A DNA stretch of 64,000 nucleotides from Bog-756 sp963725395 (GCA_963725395.1 CAVRYH010000009.1:186001-250000); one strand, 5' to 3'; positions 18,633 to 28,785 are shown, counted from the stretch's first letter. Notes: generated by a model not told the origin, from the sequence alone. Numbers and translations are program-made.

Positions 18633-18665
18633 CGTCCTCCCCCGCATCCGCGCACAGGCCGATGT

Positions 18666-18671
18666 TACGTT
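18666..18671 (+). promoter_or_regulatory. -10 element of a leaderless promoter (GH4)
   Basis: TACGTT puts +1 exactly at GTG 18678. The divergent gap is only 45 bp and shows no ribosome binding site for the GTG. Confidence 0.45.
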
Positions 18672-18677
18672 CGATAC

Positions 18678-19961
18678 GTGGGTGCGAAGGTGGCTGTCGT
18701 CGGGGGTGGGAGCACGTACACGCCCGAACTCGTCGACAGTCTGTGCACCCATGAGGACCGCCTGGTGGTCGACGAGCTGGTCCTGCTCGATCCGGACGCG
18801 GACCGCCTGGATGCCGTGGGCGGCCTGACCGGGCGCATCCTCCGGCGGCACGGGTGGTCGGGCACCCTCGTCACCACCGACGACCGGCGCAGGGCCGTCG
18901 ACGGCGCCGACTTCGTCGTCGTCCAGCTGCGGGTCGGAGGGCAGGCGGCCCGCCACACCGACGAGACCCTTCCGGTGGGACTGGGCTGCCTCGGTCAGGA
19001 GACGACGGGTCCGGGTGGGCTGGCCAAGGCTCTCCGCACCGTTCCCACCGTCCTCGAGATCGCGGAGGACACCGCGATCCACGGGGCGCCCGGAGCCTGG
19101 GTCGTCGACTTCACGAACCCGGTGGGCATCGTGACCCAGGCCCTGTCCGATGAGGGGCACCGGGCGGTCGGGCTCTGCAACGTGGCCATCCACGTGCAGC
19201 GCCGCATCGGCCACTACCTCGGCGTCGACCCCGACAGCGTCGAGATCGAGCACGTCGGGCTCAACCACCTGACCTGGGTCAGATCGGCCCGGGTCGACGG
19301 CACCGATCGGCTGCCCGAGCTACTCGCCCGGTTCAGTCCCGAGCTCGAGCTCGAGAGCGGCGTCCCGGCCGGCCTCCTCGGCCTCCTCGGGGCCCTGCCC
19401 TCGTACTACCTGCACTACTACTACTGCCTCGACCAGAACGTGGCCGAGCAGTCGGACCCGGGGTGGCGTCCGAGGGCCGACGTGGTCGCCGAGCTAGAGG
19501 CCGAGCTCCTGGCCGAGTACCGCGACCCGGCACTGGACACCAAACCGGAGAAGCTCTCCTTCCGCGGTGGTGCGTTCTACTCCGAGGCCGCCGTCCGGCT
19601 GATGGCCAGTCTGCACGCCGGCACCGGGGACGTGCAGGTGGTCGACGTGCGCAACGACGGCAACCTGCCCGGTCTTCCTGACGACGCCGTCGTGGAGGTC
19701 CCCTGCGTCGTCGACCGCGACGGCGCCCACCCCCTCCCCCAACGGCCCCTGCCACCGGACATGGCGGGCCTCGTGGCCCACTGCAAGGCGTACGAGAGGC
19801 TCGCCGTCGAGGCGGCCGTGTCCGGGAGCCGGGAGACGATGGTCCGGGCCCTGGTGGCCAACCCCCTGGTGGGGCAGTACCCGTTGGCCCAGCAACTGGC
19901 CGACACCCTGCTGGCCGCGAACCGCCACTTCCTCCCTCGGTTCTTTCCCGGGTCCCACTGA
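18678..19961 (+). CDS. GH4-family 6-phospho-beta-glucosidase-like glycosidase
   Basis: A 427-residue NAD+- and Mn2+-dependent glycoside hydrolase of family 4, which cleaves by transient oxidation at C3. The N-terminal KVAVVGGGSTYTPELVDSL binds NAD; GLCNVAIHVQ holds the metal-binding Cys of the CN motif, where the usual P after CN-x is altered; GLNHLTWV supplies the metal His; and RGGAFYSEAAVRLM carries the catalytic Tyr. The TP after GGGSTY is typical of the phospho-beta-glucosidase branch. Neighbouring kinase and deacetylase suggest beta-linked or amino-sugar disaccharides. Confidence 0.85.
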   Translation: MGAKVAVVGGGSTYTPELVDSLCTHEDRLVVDELVLLDPDADRLDAVGGLTGRILRRHGWSGTLVTTDDRRRAVDGADFVVVQLRVGGQAARHTDETLPVGLGCLGQETTGPGGLAKALRTVPTVLEIAEDTAIHGAPGAWVVDFTNPVGIVTQALSDEGHRAVGLCNVAIHVQRRIGHYLGVDPDSVEIEHVGLNHLTWVRSARVDGTDRLPELLARFSPELELESGVPAGLLGLLGALPSYYLHYYYCLDQNVAEQSDPGWRPRADVVAELEAELLAEYRDPALDTKPEKLSFRGGAFYSEAAVRLMASLHAGTGDVQVVDVRNDGNLPGLPDDAVVEVPCVVDRDGAHPLPQRPLPPDMAGLVAHCKAYERLAVEAAVSGSRETMVRALVANPLVGQYPLAQQLADTLLAANRHFLPRFFPGSH

Positions 19962-20020
19962 GCCGCTCGACCCGGTGCCGGCTCCTCGGGGGCCCCTCGG
20001 AGGTTGCGGGCGCGGTGGGC

Positions 20021-20875
<855 letters not shown>

Positions 20876-20991
20876 CGTCCTCCCTCGCCTCCACGGTCCG
20901 GTCGCATCGATCCCCACCGGCAGAGCAACGGCCAGAGTACCCGGCACTAGGATCTGGCTCCCGCCGCCACCCACCAGGAAGGCCCGTCCGT

Positions 20992-22092
20992 TTGCCCTCC
21001 CGCCTCCTCGACTCGACACCCCTCGCCGACGGGTTCGGGATGCCCGCGGAGTGGGAGCCGCACGAGGGTTGCTATCTGATCTGGCCCGAACGACCCGACA
21101 ATTGGCGACTGGGGGCCAAACCGGCCCAGGCCGCCTTCGTCTCGGTGGCGGAAGTTGTCGCCCGGAGCGAACCGGTCACGATACTGGTCTCCGCCCGCCA
21201 GTGGGAACACGCCCGCGCGTCGTGCTCCGATGCCATACGGGTCCTCGAGATGACGACCGACGACGCGTGGGCGCGTGACACCGGCCCGACCTTCGTGGTC
21301 AACCGGACCCTCGGGCAGCGCCGCGGCGTCGACTGGGTCTTCAACGCCTGGGGCGGGCTCGAGGGCGGGCTCTATTTCCCCTGGGCCGACGACGATCTCG
21401 TGGCGGCCAAGGTCTGCGAGGTCGAGGGCGCGGCACGCTACCGCGCTCCCCTCGTCCTCGAAGGTGGCTCGATCCACGTCGACGGCGAGGGCACCTGCAT
21501 CACCACCGAGGAGTGCCTCCTCCATCCCAATCGCAACCCGGGACGCTCGAAAGCCGAGATCGAGGATCTGCTCCGGGCCTACCTCGGCGTCGAGACCGTC
21601 ATCTGGATCCCACGGGGCGTGTTCGGCGACGAGACGAACGGTCACATCGACAACCTCGCGTGCTTCTCGCGCCCGGGCCGGGTCCTGCTCACCTGGACGG
21701 AGGATCCCGACGATCCCCAGACGGCCATCTCCCGCGAGGCGCGTCGGGTCCTCGAATCGGCCTCCGACGCCCGCGGCCGGCAGCTGGAGCTCGGACTCCT
21801 GCCTTCGCCCGGCCCGCTCGCCATCACCGGGGAGGAGTCCGGAGGGGTCGACACCAGCGAGCGTGCCCGGCCCCGGAGGGCCGGGGACCGGATGGCCGGT
21901 TCCTACGTCAACTTCTTTATCGCCAACTCGACGATCGTCCATCCGCTCCTCGACCCCCGCCACGACGAGGACGCGGCCCGCATCCTCAGCGAGGAGTTCC
22001 CCGACCGCCTGGTCGAGGGGGTCCCGGGACGCGAGATCCTCCTCGGTGGCGGCAACATCCACTGCATCACCCAGCAGGTGCCGGCCCTCTGA
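20992..22092 (+). CDS. aguA: Agmatine deiminase
   Basis: A 366-residue guanidino-group hydrolase making N-carbamoylputrescine from agmatine. Conserved blocks: ADGFGMPAEWEPHEGCYLIW at the start, TTDDAWARDTGPTFVVN, VLEGGSIHVDGEGT, GVFGDETNGHIDNLACF, and the catalytic Cys358 in GGNIHCITQQ. The start is a TTG 9 nt after AGGAAGG; no ATG or GTG fits before the conserved N-terminus. It is divergent to aguB over 116 bp, so the two should be co-regulated. An insert rich in Arg/Pro (RARPRRAGDR) lies near residue 295. Confidence 0.92.
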   Translation: MPSRLLDSTPLADGFGMPAEWEPHEGCYLIWPERPDNWRLGAKPAQAAFVSVAEVVARSEPVTILVSARQWEHARASCSDAIRVLEMTTDDAWARDTGPTFVVNRTLGQRRGVDWVFNAWGGLEGGLYFPWADDDLVAAKVCEVEGAARYRAPLVLEGGSIHVDGEGTCITTEECLLHPNRNPGRSKAEIEDLLRAYLGVETVIWIPRGVFGDETNGHIDNLACFSRPGRVLLTWTEDPDDPQTAISREARRVLESASDARGRQLELGLLPSPGPLAITGEESGGVDTSERARPRRAGDRMAGSYVNFFIANSTIVHPLLDPRHDEDAARILSEEFPDRLVEGVPGREILLGGGNIHCITQQVPAL

Positions 22093-22200
22093 ACGACGCC
22101 CGCGGACCGGCGGGGGTGGGACCGACCCGGCACCGGGATGCGGCCGGCCGGCGGGGAGAGCGCCCGGATTCGGGCCGGTGGGGCTCACGGACAGCGATCG

Positions 22201-22215
22201 GGGACCTTGGCCCCT
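22201..22215 (+). promoter_or_regulatory. DosR-like box A
   Basis: GGGACCTTGGCCCCT, 35 nt before ATG 22250. It differs from the other boxes of the window at position 11 (C for G). No TAGNNT -10 lies at the shared 23-nt distance, so it is the weakest of the five. Confidence 0.4.
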
Positions 22216-22249
22216 GTTCGCGCCGTCCGATCGGGGGGACAGTGAGAGC

Positions 22250-23224
22250 ATGGCCACTTGCCCCGACAACCACCAGGCGGACCCGGAGGACACGGGGGAG
22301 CTGCCCTCGGGTTCGTTTCGCTCGCGCTCGGTACGGATCCACGGCCACGACGTGAGCTACCGCATGGCCGGGGACGGCCCGGCCATCGTGCTGATCCACG
22401 GGATCGCCGGGTCCTCGACGACCTGGAGGGCGGTGATGCCGTCCCTGGCCGACCGCTACACCGTCATCGCACCGGACCTCCTCGGCCACGGCCACTCGGC
22501 CAAGCCACGCGGTGACTATTCCCTCGGGGCGTACGCCAGCGGCATACGGGACCTGTTGGCCGTGCTGGGACGCGAGCGGGTCACGTTGGTCGGCCACTCC
22601 CTGGGCGGTGGGGTCGCTATGCAGTTCGCCTACCAGTTCCCAGAGTGGGCCGAGCGGTTGGTGCTCGTCGCCTCCGGCGGCCTCGGATCCGAGGTCAGCC
22701 CCTTGCTCAAGGCGGTGACCCTCCCCGGTGCCGAATACGTGCTCCCGCTCCTGCTCCATCCACGGATCCGCGAGATCGCCGAATGGCCAGGCGTGATGGC
22801 CCACAAGGTGGGTTGGCGGCCGAGCGACACCCTGAGTGAGGTGTGGCGCAGCTATACGACGCTGACGGATCGACACGGCCAGATGGCCTTCGTCCAGACC
22901 GTCCGCTCGGTCATCGACGCCGCAGGCCAGCGGGTCAGCGCCCACGACCGGCTCTATCTCGCCGCCGCCGTGCCCACGCTCATCGTGTGGGGCGACCGCG
23001 ACCGCATCATCCCCGTCGAGCACGCCTACCGGGCCGCAGAAGCCATACCCGGTGCCCGTCTCGAGATTCTCGAGGGGGCCGGACACTTCCTGCCGTGGCA
23101 GGATGCCGAGCGCTTCCTCGCCGTCCTCAACGACTTCTTGGACACCACCACACCGGCCCACGTGCCCGAGGACGTCTGGCGCATGCTCCTCACCAGCGCC
23201 CCTCCCGACGACGAGGAGGAGTGA
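22250..23224 (+). CDS. Alpha/beta-fold hydrolase
   Basis: A 324-residue alpha/beta hydrolase. IVLIHGIAGSSTTWR is the oxyanion loop, Ser117 is in LVGHSLGGG, Asp in VWGDRDRIIP and His in EGAGHFLPW. A cap region around residues 130-200 and a tail ending in an acidic cluster (DDEEE) follow. It resembles the C-C bond hydrolase/epoxide-hydrolase-like branch, but the substrate is unknown. The upstream box resembles those before the lipid and cytochrome genes, so it may belong to the same regulon. Confidence 0.8.
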   Translation: MATCPDNHQADPEDTGELPSGSFRSRSVRIHGHDVSYRMAGDGPAIVLIHGIAGSSTTWRAVMPSLADRYTVIAPDLLGHGHSAKPRGDYSLGAYASGIRDLLAVLGRERVTLVGHSLGGGVAMQFAYQFPEWAERLVLVASGGLGSEVSPLLKAVTLPGAEYVLPLLLHPRIREIAEWPGVMAHKVGWRPSDTLSEVWRSYTTLTDRHGQMAFVQTVRSVIDAAGQRVSAHDRLYLAAAVPTLIVWGDRDRIIPVEHAYRAAEAIPGARLEILEGAGHFLPWQDAERFLAVLNDFLDTTTPAHVPEDVWRMLLTSAPPDDEEE

Positions 23225-23271
23225 TGACGCCCGCCGACACGGAGCAGTCGCCGCTCTCGAGTGACGATGAT

Positions 23272-23286
23272 GTGACTTTTGGCCCT
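23272..23286 (+). promoter_or_regulatory. DosR-like box B
   Basis: GTGACTTTTGGCCCT fits G[GT]G[AT]C-N4-GGCCCT. A TAGGGG hexamer begins 34 nt after the box end, 11 nt (about one helical turn) more than in boxes C, D and E. It lies upstream of the H1-like gene. Confidence 0.55.
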
Positions 23287-23375
23287 CGCCCTCACCGTCC
23301 TGATCGACGAGACTGCCGGTAGGGGAGCAGAGAACGGACAACCCGAGACAACACCAGCGGAAGAAAGGGGCCATC

Positions 23376-23819
23376 ATGGCCGAGCCCAAGGACGTACGAG
23401 TGCGTATCGAACACCTGATCGAGCGCGCCCAGGGCGACATCGTCGACGCCAGCCGTCAACTGGCTGACGGGATCAGCAGGGAGACAGACCGCTTCGTGCC
23501 GCCCATCTCCGAAGACATCGAACACCTCGTCGACGATGTGTTCGACTTCGCCGAACGGGTCATGAAGGGCCAGCGCTCGATGGTGAGCGAGCTGGTCAAA
23601 TCCCTCAACGAACAGTCCCGTCGTGCCGCGGAAGCCGGACGCGAGGCGACCGGGCGCATCAAGGTTCCGGGCCGGACCAAAGCGGTGGCCAAACGGGCCA
23701 CGAAGAAGAAGGCGCCGGCCAAGAAGAAGGCCGTAGCCAAGAAGACGACGGCGAAGAAACAACCGGCGAAGAAGAAGGCCGTAGCCAAGAAGGCGACGGC
23801 GAAGAAAGCGGCCCGGTAA
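23376..23819 (+). CDS. Histone H1-like protein with Lys/Ala-rich tail
   Basis: A 147-residue protein with two parts. Residues 1-95 are an amphipathic, charged helical region (RIEHLIERAQGDIVDASRQL and onwards) with no HU-type DNA-binding arm. Residues 100-147 are repeated KKKA/AKK/PAKK units, like the tails of mycobacterial HupB and eukaryotic H1. The tail should bind DNA or another polyanion; the helical part recalls phasin-like, polymer-granule-binding proteins. AAAGGGG lies upstream of ATG 23376. The gene is preceded by DosR-like box B and followed by a strong hairpin. Function is inferred from composition only. Confidence 0.7.
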   Translation: MAEPKDVRVRIEHLIERAQGDIVDASRQLADGISRETDRFVPPISEDIEHLVDDVFDFAERVMKGQRSMVSELVKSLNEQSRRAAEAGREATGRIKVPGRTKAVAKRATKKKAPAKKKAVAKKTTAKKQPAKKKAVAKKATAKKAAR

Positions 23820-23837
23820 CTCGAGTCCGGGACGCAC

Positions 23838-23860
23838 CGGGGCCCAGGTGGTGGGCCCCG
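23838..23860 (+). terminator. Bidirectional terminator hairpin
   Basis: CGGGGCCC (23838-23845) and GGGCCCCG (23853-23860) form a perfect 8-bp stem with a 7-nt loop, between the convergent H1-like and acyl-CoA synthetase genes. No T-run follows. Confidence 0.65.
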
Positions 23861-23868
23861 CGAGTGGT

Positions 23869-25454
23869 TCAGCTCACCTGTCGGCCGAGCTTCTCCCAAT
23901 ACGGTTGCCTCAGTTCGCGCTTCAGCGGCTTGAACGCGCCGGACAGCGGGAGCGGCCCTATGCGGAACTCGACGGACTTCGGGACCTTGAAGCCGGCCAG
24001 GATCTGACGGGCGTACTCGATGAGCTCCTCGGCGGTGGCCTCCATTCCATGCTTGAGAACAACCACCGCGTGCACCGCCTCCCCCCAGGTCTCGCTCGGG
24101 ATGCCGATCACCGCCACCTCTTGCACCGCGGGGTGAGAGGCGATGGCGTTCTCCACTTCGACGGAGTAGACGTTCTCCCCTCCGGTGACGATCATGTCCT
24201 TCATGCGGTCGGTCAGGTGGAGGAAACCCTCTCCGTCGAGGAAGCCCATGTCGCCGGTGCGATACCAGCCGTCCTGCATGACCGCCTTGGTCTCCTTGGG
24301 CTTCCGCCAGTACCGCAGCATGAGGTTCCCCCCCGGGCGCACACCTCGCCCGCCTCCCCTGTCGGCAGCGCGTTCCCGAAGGAATCGTTGATCCGGAGTT
24401 CGATCCCGAAGAGGGGGCGGCCCGCGGCGGCCAGTAGCGACCCACCCTGACGGTGCTCGTCCGGGCCGAGGAAGGTGAGCACGGAGGCCGCCTCGGTCAT
24501 CCCGTAGCCTTGGTAGAACTGCGTCTCGGGCAGCATCCCGAGCCACCGGTTGAGGGTGGCCTCGGCTATCGGAGCCGCTCCGTAGACCAGTTGGCGCAGT
24601 GAGCGCAACCGATCGGGTGAGAATCCCTCCGCCTGCTCGAGTAGTGACAGCATGACCGGGACGACCATGGTGGTGTCGATCTGCTGCTCCTCGATGGTGC
24701 GGAGCACGAGTTCGGGATCGAAGAGGGGAACGGAAACCGACGTCGCACCGGACGCCGGTATGCCGAGCACCCCGGCAACCACCGCGGCATGGAACATGGG
24801 CGACTGGAACAAGAACCGGCGCTCCTCCCGCAGGCCGATCCCGGACAGGACGTGGTACACGTTGAGCACCTCCGCACGCTGCTGGAGGAGTGCTCCCTTG
24901 GGGAATCCGGTGGTCCCACCCGTGTACATGAGCACACAGGGGTCATCCTCCTCCGGCTCCGGGGGCATGGCCGCCTCACCGGCGGCCACCAGGGACTCGT
25001 AGCTGATGGTGCCGTCGTCTGGGGAGGAACCTTCGTCCCCGCCCATGACGACCACCTTGTCGACCTTCGCACCTTCCTCACGGGCCCGCGCGACGAGGCC
25101 GGCGAACACCGGATCGGTGAACACCACCTTGGAGCCGGAATCGTTGAGGACATAGGCCAGCTCTTGTGCGGTGAAGCGGATGTTGAGCGGGTTGATGATG
25201 CCCACGCCGAACATGGCGACGTGGTACAGCTCGATGAACTCGTGTCCGTTCATCGCCAGCACCGCGAAACGGTCGCCCGAGGAGATGCCCAACTCCTTCT
25301 GCATGCCGTTGGCCAGGCGAAGGACCCGGTCGAGATGTTGAGCGAGCGTCCCCTGGTAGCGAACGCCCTCCCTGGTCACGTCGACGAAGGCCACCTTGTC
25401 GGGCAACCGCTCGACGCGTGGCACCAGCAGCCTCGGAAAGACGAGTTCCTTCAT
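23869..25454 (-). pseudogene. Acyl-CoA synthetase (FadD type) split by a frameshift in a 7-C run
   Basis: Two minus-strand frames form one AMP-binding enzyme. The N-terminal frame (from ATG 25454) has MYTGGTTGFPKGALL (P-loop), QGYGMTEAAS and ends its true homology at GEVCARGG. The second frame resumes with NLMLRYWRKPKETKAV, then YRTGDMGFLDGEGFLHLTDR and the C-terminal Lys region SGAFKPLKREL. The switch falls at seven C on the plus strand (24328-24334). The total, 1586 nt, is one base short of 529 codons, so an eighth C restores a 528-residue FadD. A homopolymer under-call is the simplest explanation. The product would activate fatty acids beside two acyltransferases that use acyl-CoA. Confidence 0.85.
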
Positions 25455-25726
25455 GTCCCCACACCTCTTTCAGCGACGATACCGACAGCCGCGGCGCCAA
25501 CCGCCACCGCGTCTCGGGCGGGCATGCTGAACCCACCTCCCCCGGGAGCCCTCTGACCACCGCCACCTCCCCGGCTGCGGCCGCCGATCGGCGTTCCCTT
25601 CGTCCACAATGCAACGTCCGACTGCGGGCGTGCCAGTGCCAGAAGACCCTACCGCCGGGGCGTTCGGGCCGCTCGAGCCGGGCGACGGTTGTCACAGCGG
25701 GGCAATGTCCGCGGGGACGACCCCGT

Positions 25727-27160
25727 TCAGCAACCCGCCGGGTGCTCGATCTCCAGGGGCTGGGAAACGGCCATATGGGGGCCGCCCAGGTCGAGTACCT
25801 CCTCGAAGCCCTGGCGGAAGCATTCCATGAGCTCCGCGCCGTCGGGCACCGCCGCCGTGTCCACGGTGAAGCCCACGCAACAGGACCCACGGTAGGAGAA
25901 CAGCGTGACGTTCACCGCCGAACCGGTCGTCGGGCCGAAGGCGTAGTAACCCGACACGGGGGCACCTCCGAGGAACACCGGGACCGGCACGCCCGGGACA
26001 TTGCTGGCCAGGAAGTCCACGTGCTTGAGCATGCTGGCGATGACGCCCGACGGGAGCAGGTTCAAGGCTCCGGCCAGCGTGTCGGACAACGGGAGGGCGC
26101 GCTCGCCGCGGGCGGCGCGGCACCGTTCGCCGGTGAGGCGGATGCGCTCACCTGGCTCGGTCACCCCGACGGGGACCTTGAACCGGGCCAGCGAGATCCG
26201 GTTGCTCGCGTCCGGATCACCCTCCTTGCGGAGGGAGATGGGCAGGGTGATCCGCAGTTCGTCGACCCAGGAGCCGTGGAGCTGGTGGTAACGACGGAGG
26301 CCGCCGGTCACCGATGCGACGAATACGTCGTTGAGGCTGCCGCCGGCCGTCTCTCCCGCCCGTTTCATGTCATGGAGATCCACGCAGAACATGTTGAGGT
26401 ACCGGTCGAGGCTGCGGCCGGTCATCACCGGGGACAGCGTGTCGGCCACCGGCTGCACGAAGCGGACGACCGAGCCTGCCGTCGCCACCGCCTCGATGGT
26501 CGTGCGCAGGGGATGGAGGCCGATGCGCTTGGCCGCGGGCACCACCTCGGAGGCCCCGCGCCGGACCGTTCCCACTAGACGGTGAGAGTCGTACCCGAGG
26601 GACTGGCGGACCCGTCCCACAAGGCCGGGCGCCCCGCCATGGGGCTCGGGCTCGGGGACCTCGTCGCCCGGATCGAGCTCGTCGGTCGTCTGGAACAACA
26701 GGAACGCCAGGTGAGCCCCACCGATGCCGTCGGTGAGCGAATGATGGACCTTCATGACCAGCGCAGCCCGGTCGCCTTCCAGCCCCTCGATCAAGGTGAA
26801 CTGCCACAGGGGGCGTGTCAGATCGAACCCACTCATGGCCTCCAGTCGGGCGAAGTCGAGCACGGTGGCCGCTGTGTGCGGCGTCGGGGCTTCCATGCGG
26901 CGAAGATGGAGGGACAGGTCGAAGTCGGTATCGACCCAGCGTGGGGTGGCCAGGCGAACCGGCGCCTGGACCGGGCGTTGGCGAAACCGCGGCGCCAGAC
27001 GGGTGGCCCGCTCCAGACGGGCGGCCACCACGCCGAAATCCGGGCGGCTCTCAAGCCAGGCGACGGCGATGATCGTCGACCTCAGGTTCGGATCGTGCTC
27101 GAGATACCACGAGAACGCATCCGTGTCCCTCATGAACAGCTCGTCCGGCTCGGCCACCAT
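25727..27160 (-). CDS. Wax ester synthase/diacylglycerol O-acyltransferase (WS/DGAT)
   Basis: A 477-residue acyltransferase making triacylglycerol or wax ester from acyl-CoA and diacylglycerol or alcohol, working at the membrane and lipid-droplet face. The catalytic HHSLTDG motif is at residues 139-145; LNDVFVASVTGG and FLASNVPGVPVP are the later conserved blocks. The start is among ATG 27163, ATG 27160 and GTG 27157; an AGGAGG directly upstream sits inside a longer frame and rules that frame out. A TAAGTT hexamer near 27190 may be its own -10. It is divergent to a second WS/DGAT and shares the intergenic box C. Confidence 0.9.
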   Translation of the reverse strand: MVAEPDELFMRDTDAFSWYLEHDPNLRSTIIAVAWLESRPDFGVVAARLERATRLAPRFRQRPVQAPVRLATPRWVDTDFDLSLHLRRMEAPTPHTAATVLDFARLEAMSGFDLTRPLWQFTLIEGLEGDRAALVMKVHHSLTDGIGGAHLAFLLFQTTDELDPGDEVPEPEPHGGAPGLVGRVRQSLGYDSHRLVGTVRRGASEVVPAAKRIGLHPLRTTIEAVATAGSVVRFVQPVADTLSPVMTGRSLDRYLNMFCVDLHDMKRAGETAGGSLNDVFVASVTGGLRRYHQLHGSWVDELRITLPISLRKEGDPDASNRISLARFKVPVGVTEPGERIRLTGERCRAARGERALPLSDTLAGALNLLPSGVIASMLKHVDFLASNVPGVPVPVFLGGAPVSGYYAFGPTTGSAVNVTLFSYRGSCCVGFTVDTAAVPDGAELMECFRQGFEEVLDLGGPHMAVSQPLEIEHPAGC

Positions 27161-27263
27161 CATTCCTCCTGAGCCCATCCCCTCTCGTCAACTTACGGCA
27201 CACCGGCCCCCGTCTCCAGAGTCGAACGTCACTTGCCCGGTGCCCGGGTCGGTCCCTCCACAG

Positions 27264-27278
27264 GTGACAAAAGGCCCT
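27264..27278 (+). promoter_or_regulatory. DosR-like box C
   Basis: GTGACAAAAGGCCCT in the divergent gap of the two WS/DGAT genes. A TAGGGT -10 starts at 27301, 23 nt after the last base of the box, and points to the plus-strand gene. Confidence 0.6.
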
Positions 27279-27336
27279 TCCCGCCCTCCCGTGCCGGTCG
27301 TAGGGTGCCAACAGGGCGACCGCTCGAAGGGGGGCC

Positions 27337-28785
27337 GTGTTGGAACGACTGACTGCGCTGGACACGGAGTTCCTGTACCTGGAGGACGGCACCGTGCACA
27401 TGCACATCGCCGGTGCCTGCTTGTTCGACGATCCGCCGCCGCCTGCCGGTGACTTCGAAGCGCTCATCGCCTCCAAGCTGCATCTGATCCCCCGGTACCG
27501 CCAACGGATCCGAACTGTCCCCCTGGGCCTCGGCAGACCGGTCTGGGTCGATGACCCCCATTTCGACATCGGGTACCACGTCCGCCACACGGCGCTGCCC
27601 GCCCCCGGCGACGATGCGCTGTTCTGCCTCATGATGGGGCGACTGATGTCCCAGCCGCTGGATCGTGACCGACCACTGTGGGAGGCGTGGCTGGTCGAGG
27701 GACTGGAGGGCGGGCGGTGGGCGATCGTCTTCAAGGTCCATCACTGCATGGTCGACGGCATCGCCGGCGTGGAGCTGCTGACTGCCCTGCTCGACGCGAG
27801 CCCCCGGTCCACCATCGGCAAGTCGAAACCGTGGACACCTCGGCCCGAACCGTCCGGGGCCATCAAGGTGCTCGACGCCTGGGAAGGGCTCGTGGCATCT
27901 ACATTCTCCACCGTGAAGGAGATCCCCGGGTCTCTCACCCATCCCGGCGCCACCGTGTGGTCGGCGCTCGGCACGGTGGAAGGAGCGGCCCGCTTCATCC
28001 GCCACCTGGCCCCGACCCGGCCGCTCTCGATCGAGGGGTCGATCGGTCCCCACCGGTCCTGGGCCCACTCGTCGGCGAGCTTGGCCGACGTGAAGACCAT
28101 TCGGTCGGCCTTCGGGGGCACGATCAACGACGTGGTACTGGCAGCGGTGTCCGGCGGCTACCGATCGCTGCTCGAAGCGCGCGGTGACGATCCCGACCAT
28201 GCCGTCGTGCGGTCGTTGGTCCCGGTATCGACGCGCCACGACAGCGGCCACGGCGTACCGGACAATCGCGTCTCCGCGCTGCTCTACGAGCTTCCTGTCC
28301 AGATCTCCGACCCGGTCGAGCGGCTCGGGCTCGTCCGGGCCCAGATGAAGGAGCTGAAGGGATCCCACATCGTCGAGGCGGGTGAGGCCGTCACCTCGAT
28401 CGGTAATCTGGCGCCCCCGATGGCGGTGGGATCGATCAGCCGGATGCTGATCCGGGGGGCCCACCGGTTCGGCCAGCATTCCCTGAACACCGTGACGACC
28501 AATGTGCCCGGACCCCAGTTCCCCCTCTACTGCCTCGGCCACGAGTTACTGGAATACCGCCCCTTCGTCCCCATCGCCTACGGGCTCCGGGTGGGGACGG
28601 CCATCCTGTCGTACAACGGGTCCCTGTACTTCGGTGTCACCGGCGACTTCGCCACCATGCCCGATATCGGCGTCCTGGCGCGGGTGACTGCGTCGGACAT
28701 CGTCGAGCTGCGTGACCGGGCTCTCGATGAACTCGACGCGCCTAGGTCGTGTACGGGATGCGAATCGGGATCGGCCCCCGATTGA
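27337..28785 (+). CDS. Wax ester synthase/diacylglycerol O-acyltransferase (WS/DGAT)
   Basis: A 482-residue WS/DGAT paralogue of the divergent neighbour, with HHCMVDG at residues 135-141, TINDVVLAAVSGG and TVTTNVPGPQFP. It begins at once with the family N-terminus LTALDTEFLYLED. GTG 27337 or the next codon TTG 27340 starts it, after GAAGGGGGG. The promoter has box C and a TAGGGT -10. In mycobacteria a DosR-controlled WS/DGAT (Tgs1) makes storage triacylglycerol in hypoxia; the same logic is inferred here. The tail after residue 465 is unconserved. Confidence 0.9.
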   Translation: MLERLTALDTEFLYLEDGTVHMHIAGACLFDDPPPPAGDFEALIASKLHLIPRYRQRIRTVPLGLGRPVWVDDPHFDIGYHVRHTALPAPGDDALFCLMMGRLMSQPLDRDRPLWEAWLVEGLEGGRWAIVFKVHHCMVDGIAGVELLTALLDASPRSTIGKSKPWTPRPEPSGAIKVLDAWEGLVASTFSTVKEIPGSLTHPGATVWSALGTVEGAARFIRHLAPTRPLSIEGSIGPHRSWAHSSASLADVKTIRSAFGGTINDVVLAAVSGGYRSLLEARGDDPDHAVVRSLVPVSTRHDSGHGVPDNRVSALLYELPVQISDPVERLGLVRAQMKELKGSHIVEAGEAVTSIGNLAPPMAVGSISRMLIRGAHRFGQHSLNTVTTNVPGPQFPLYCLGHELLEYRPFVPIAYGLRVGTAILSYNGSLYFGVTGDFATMPDIGVLARVTASDIVELRDRALDELDAPRSCTGCESGSAPD

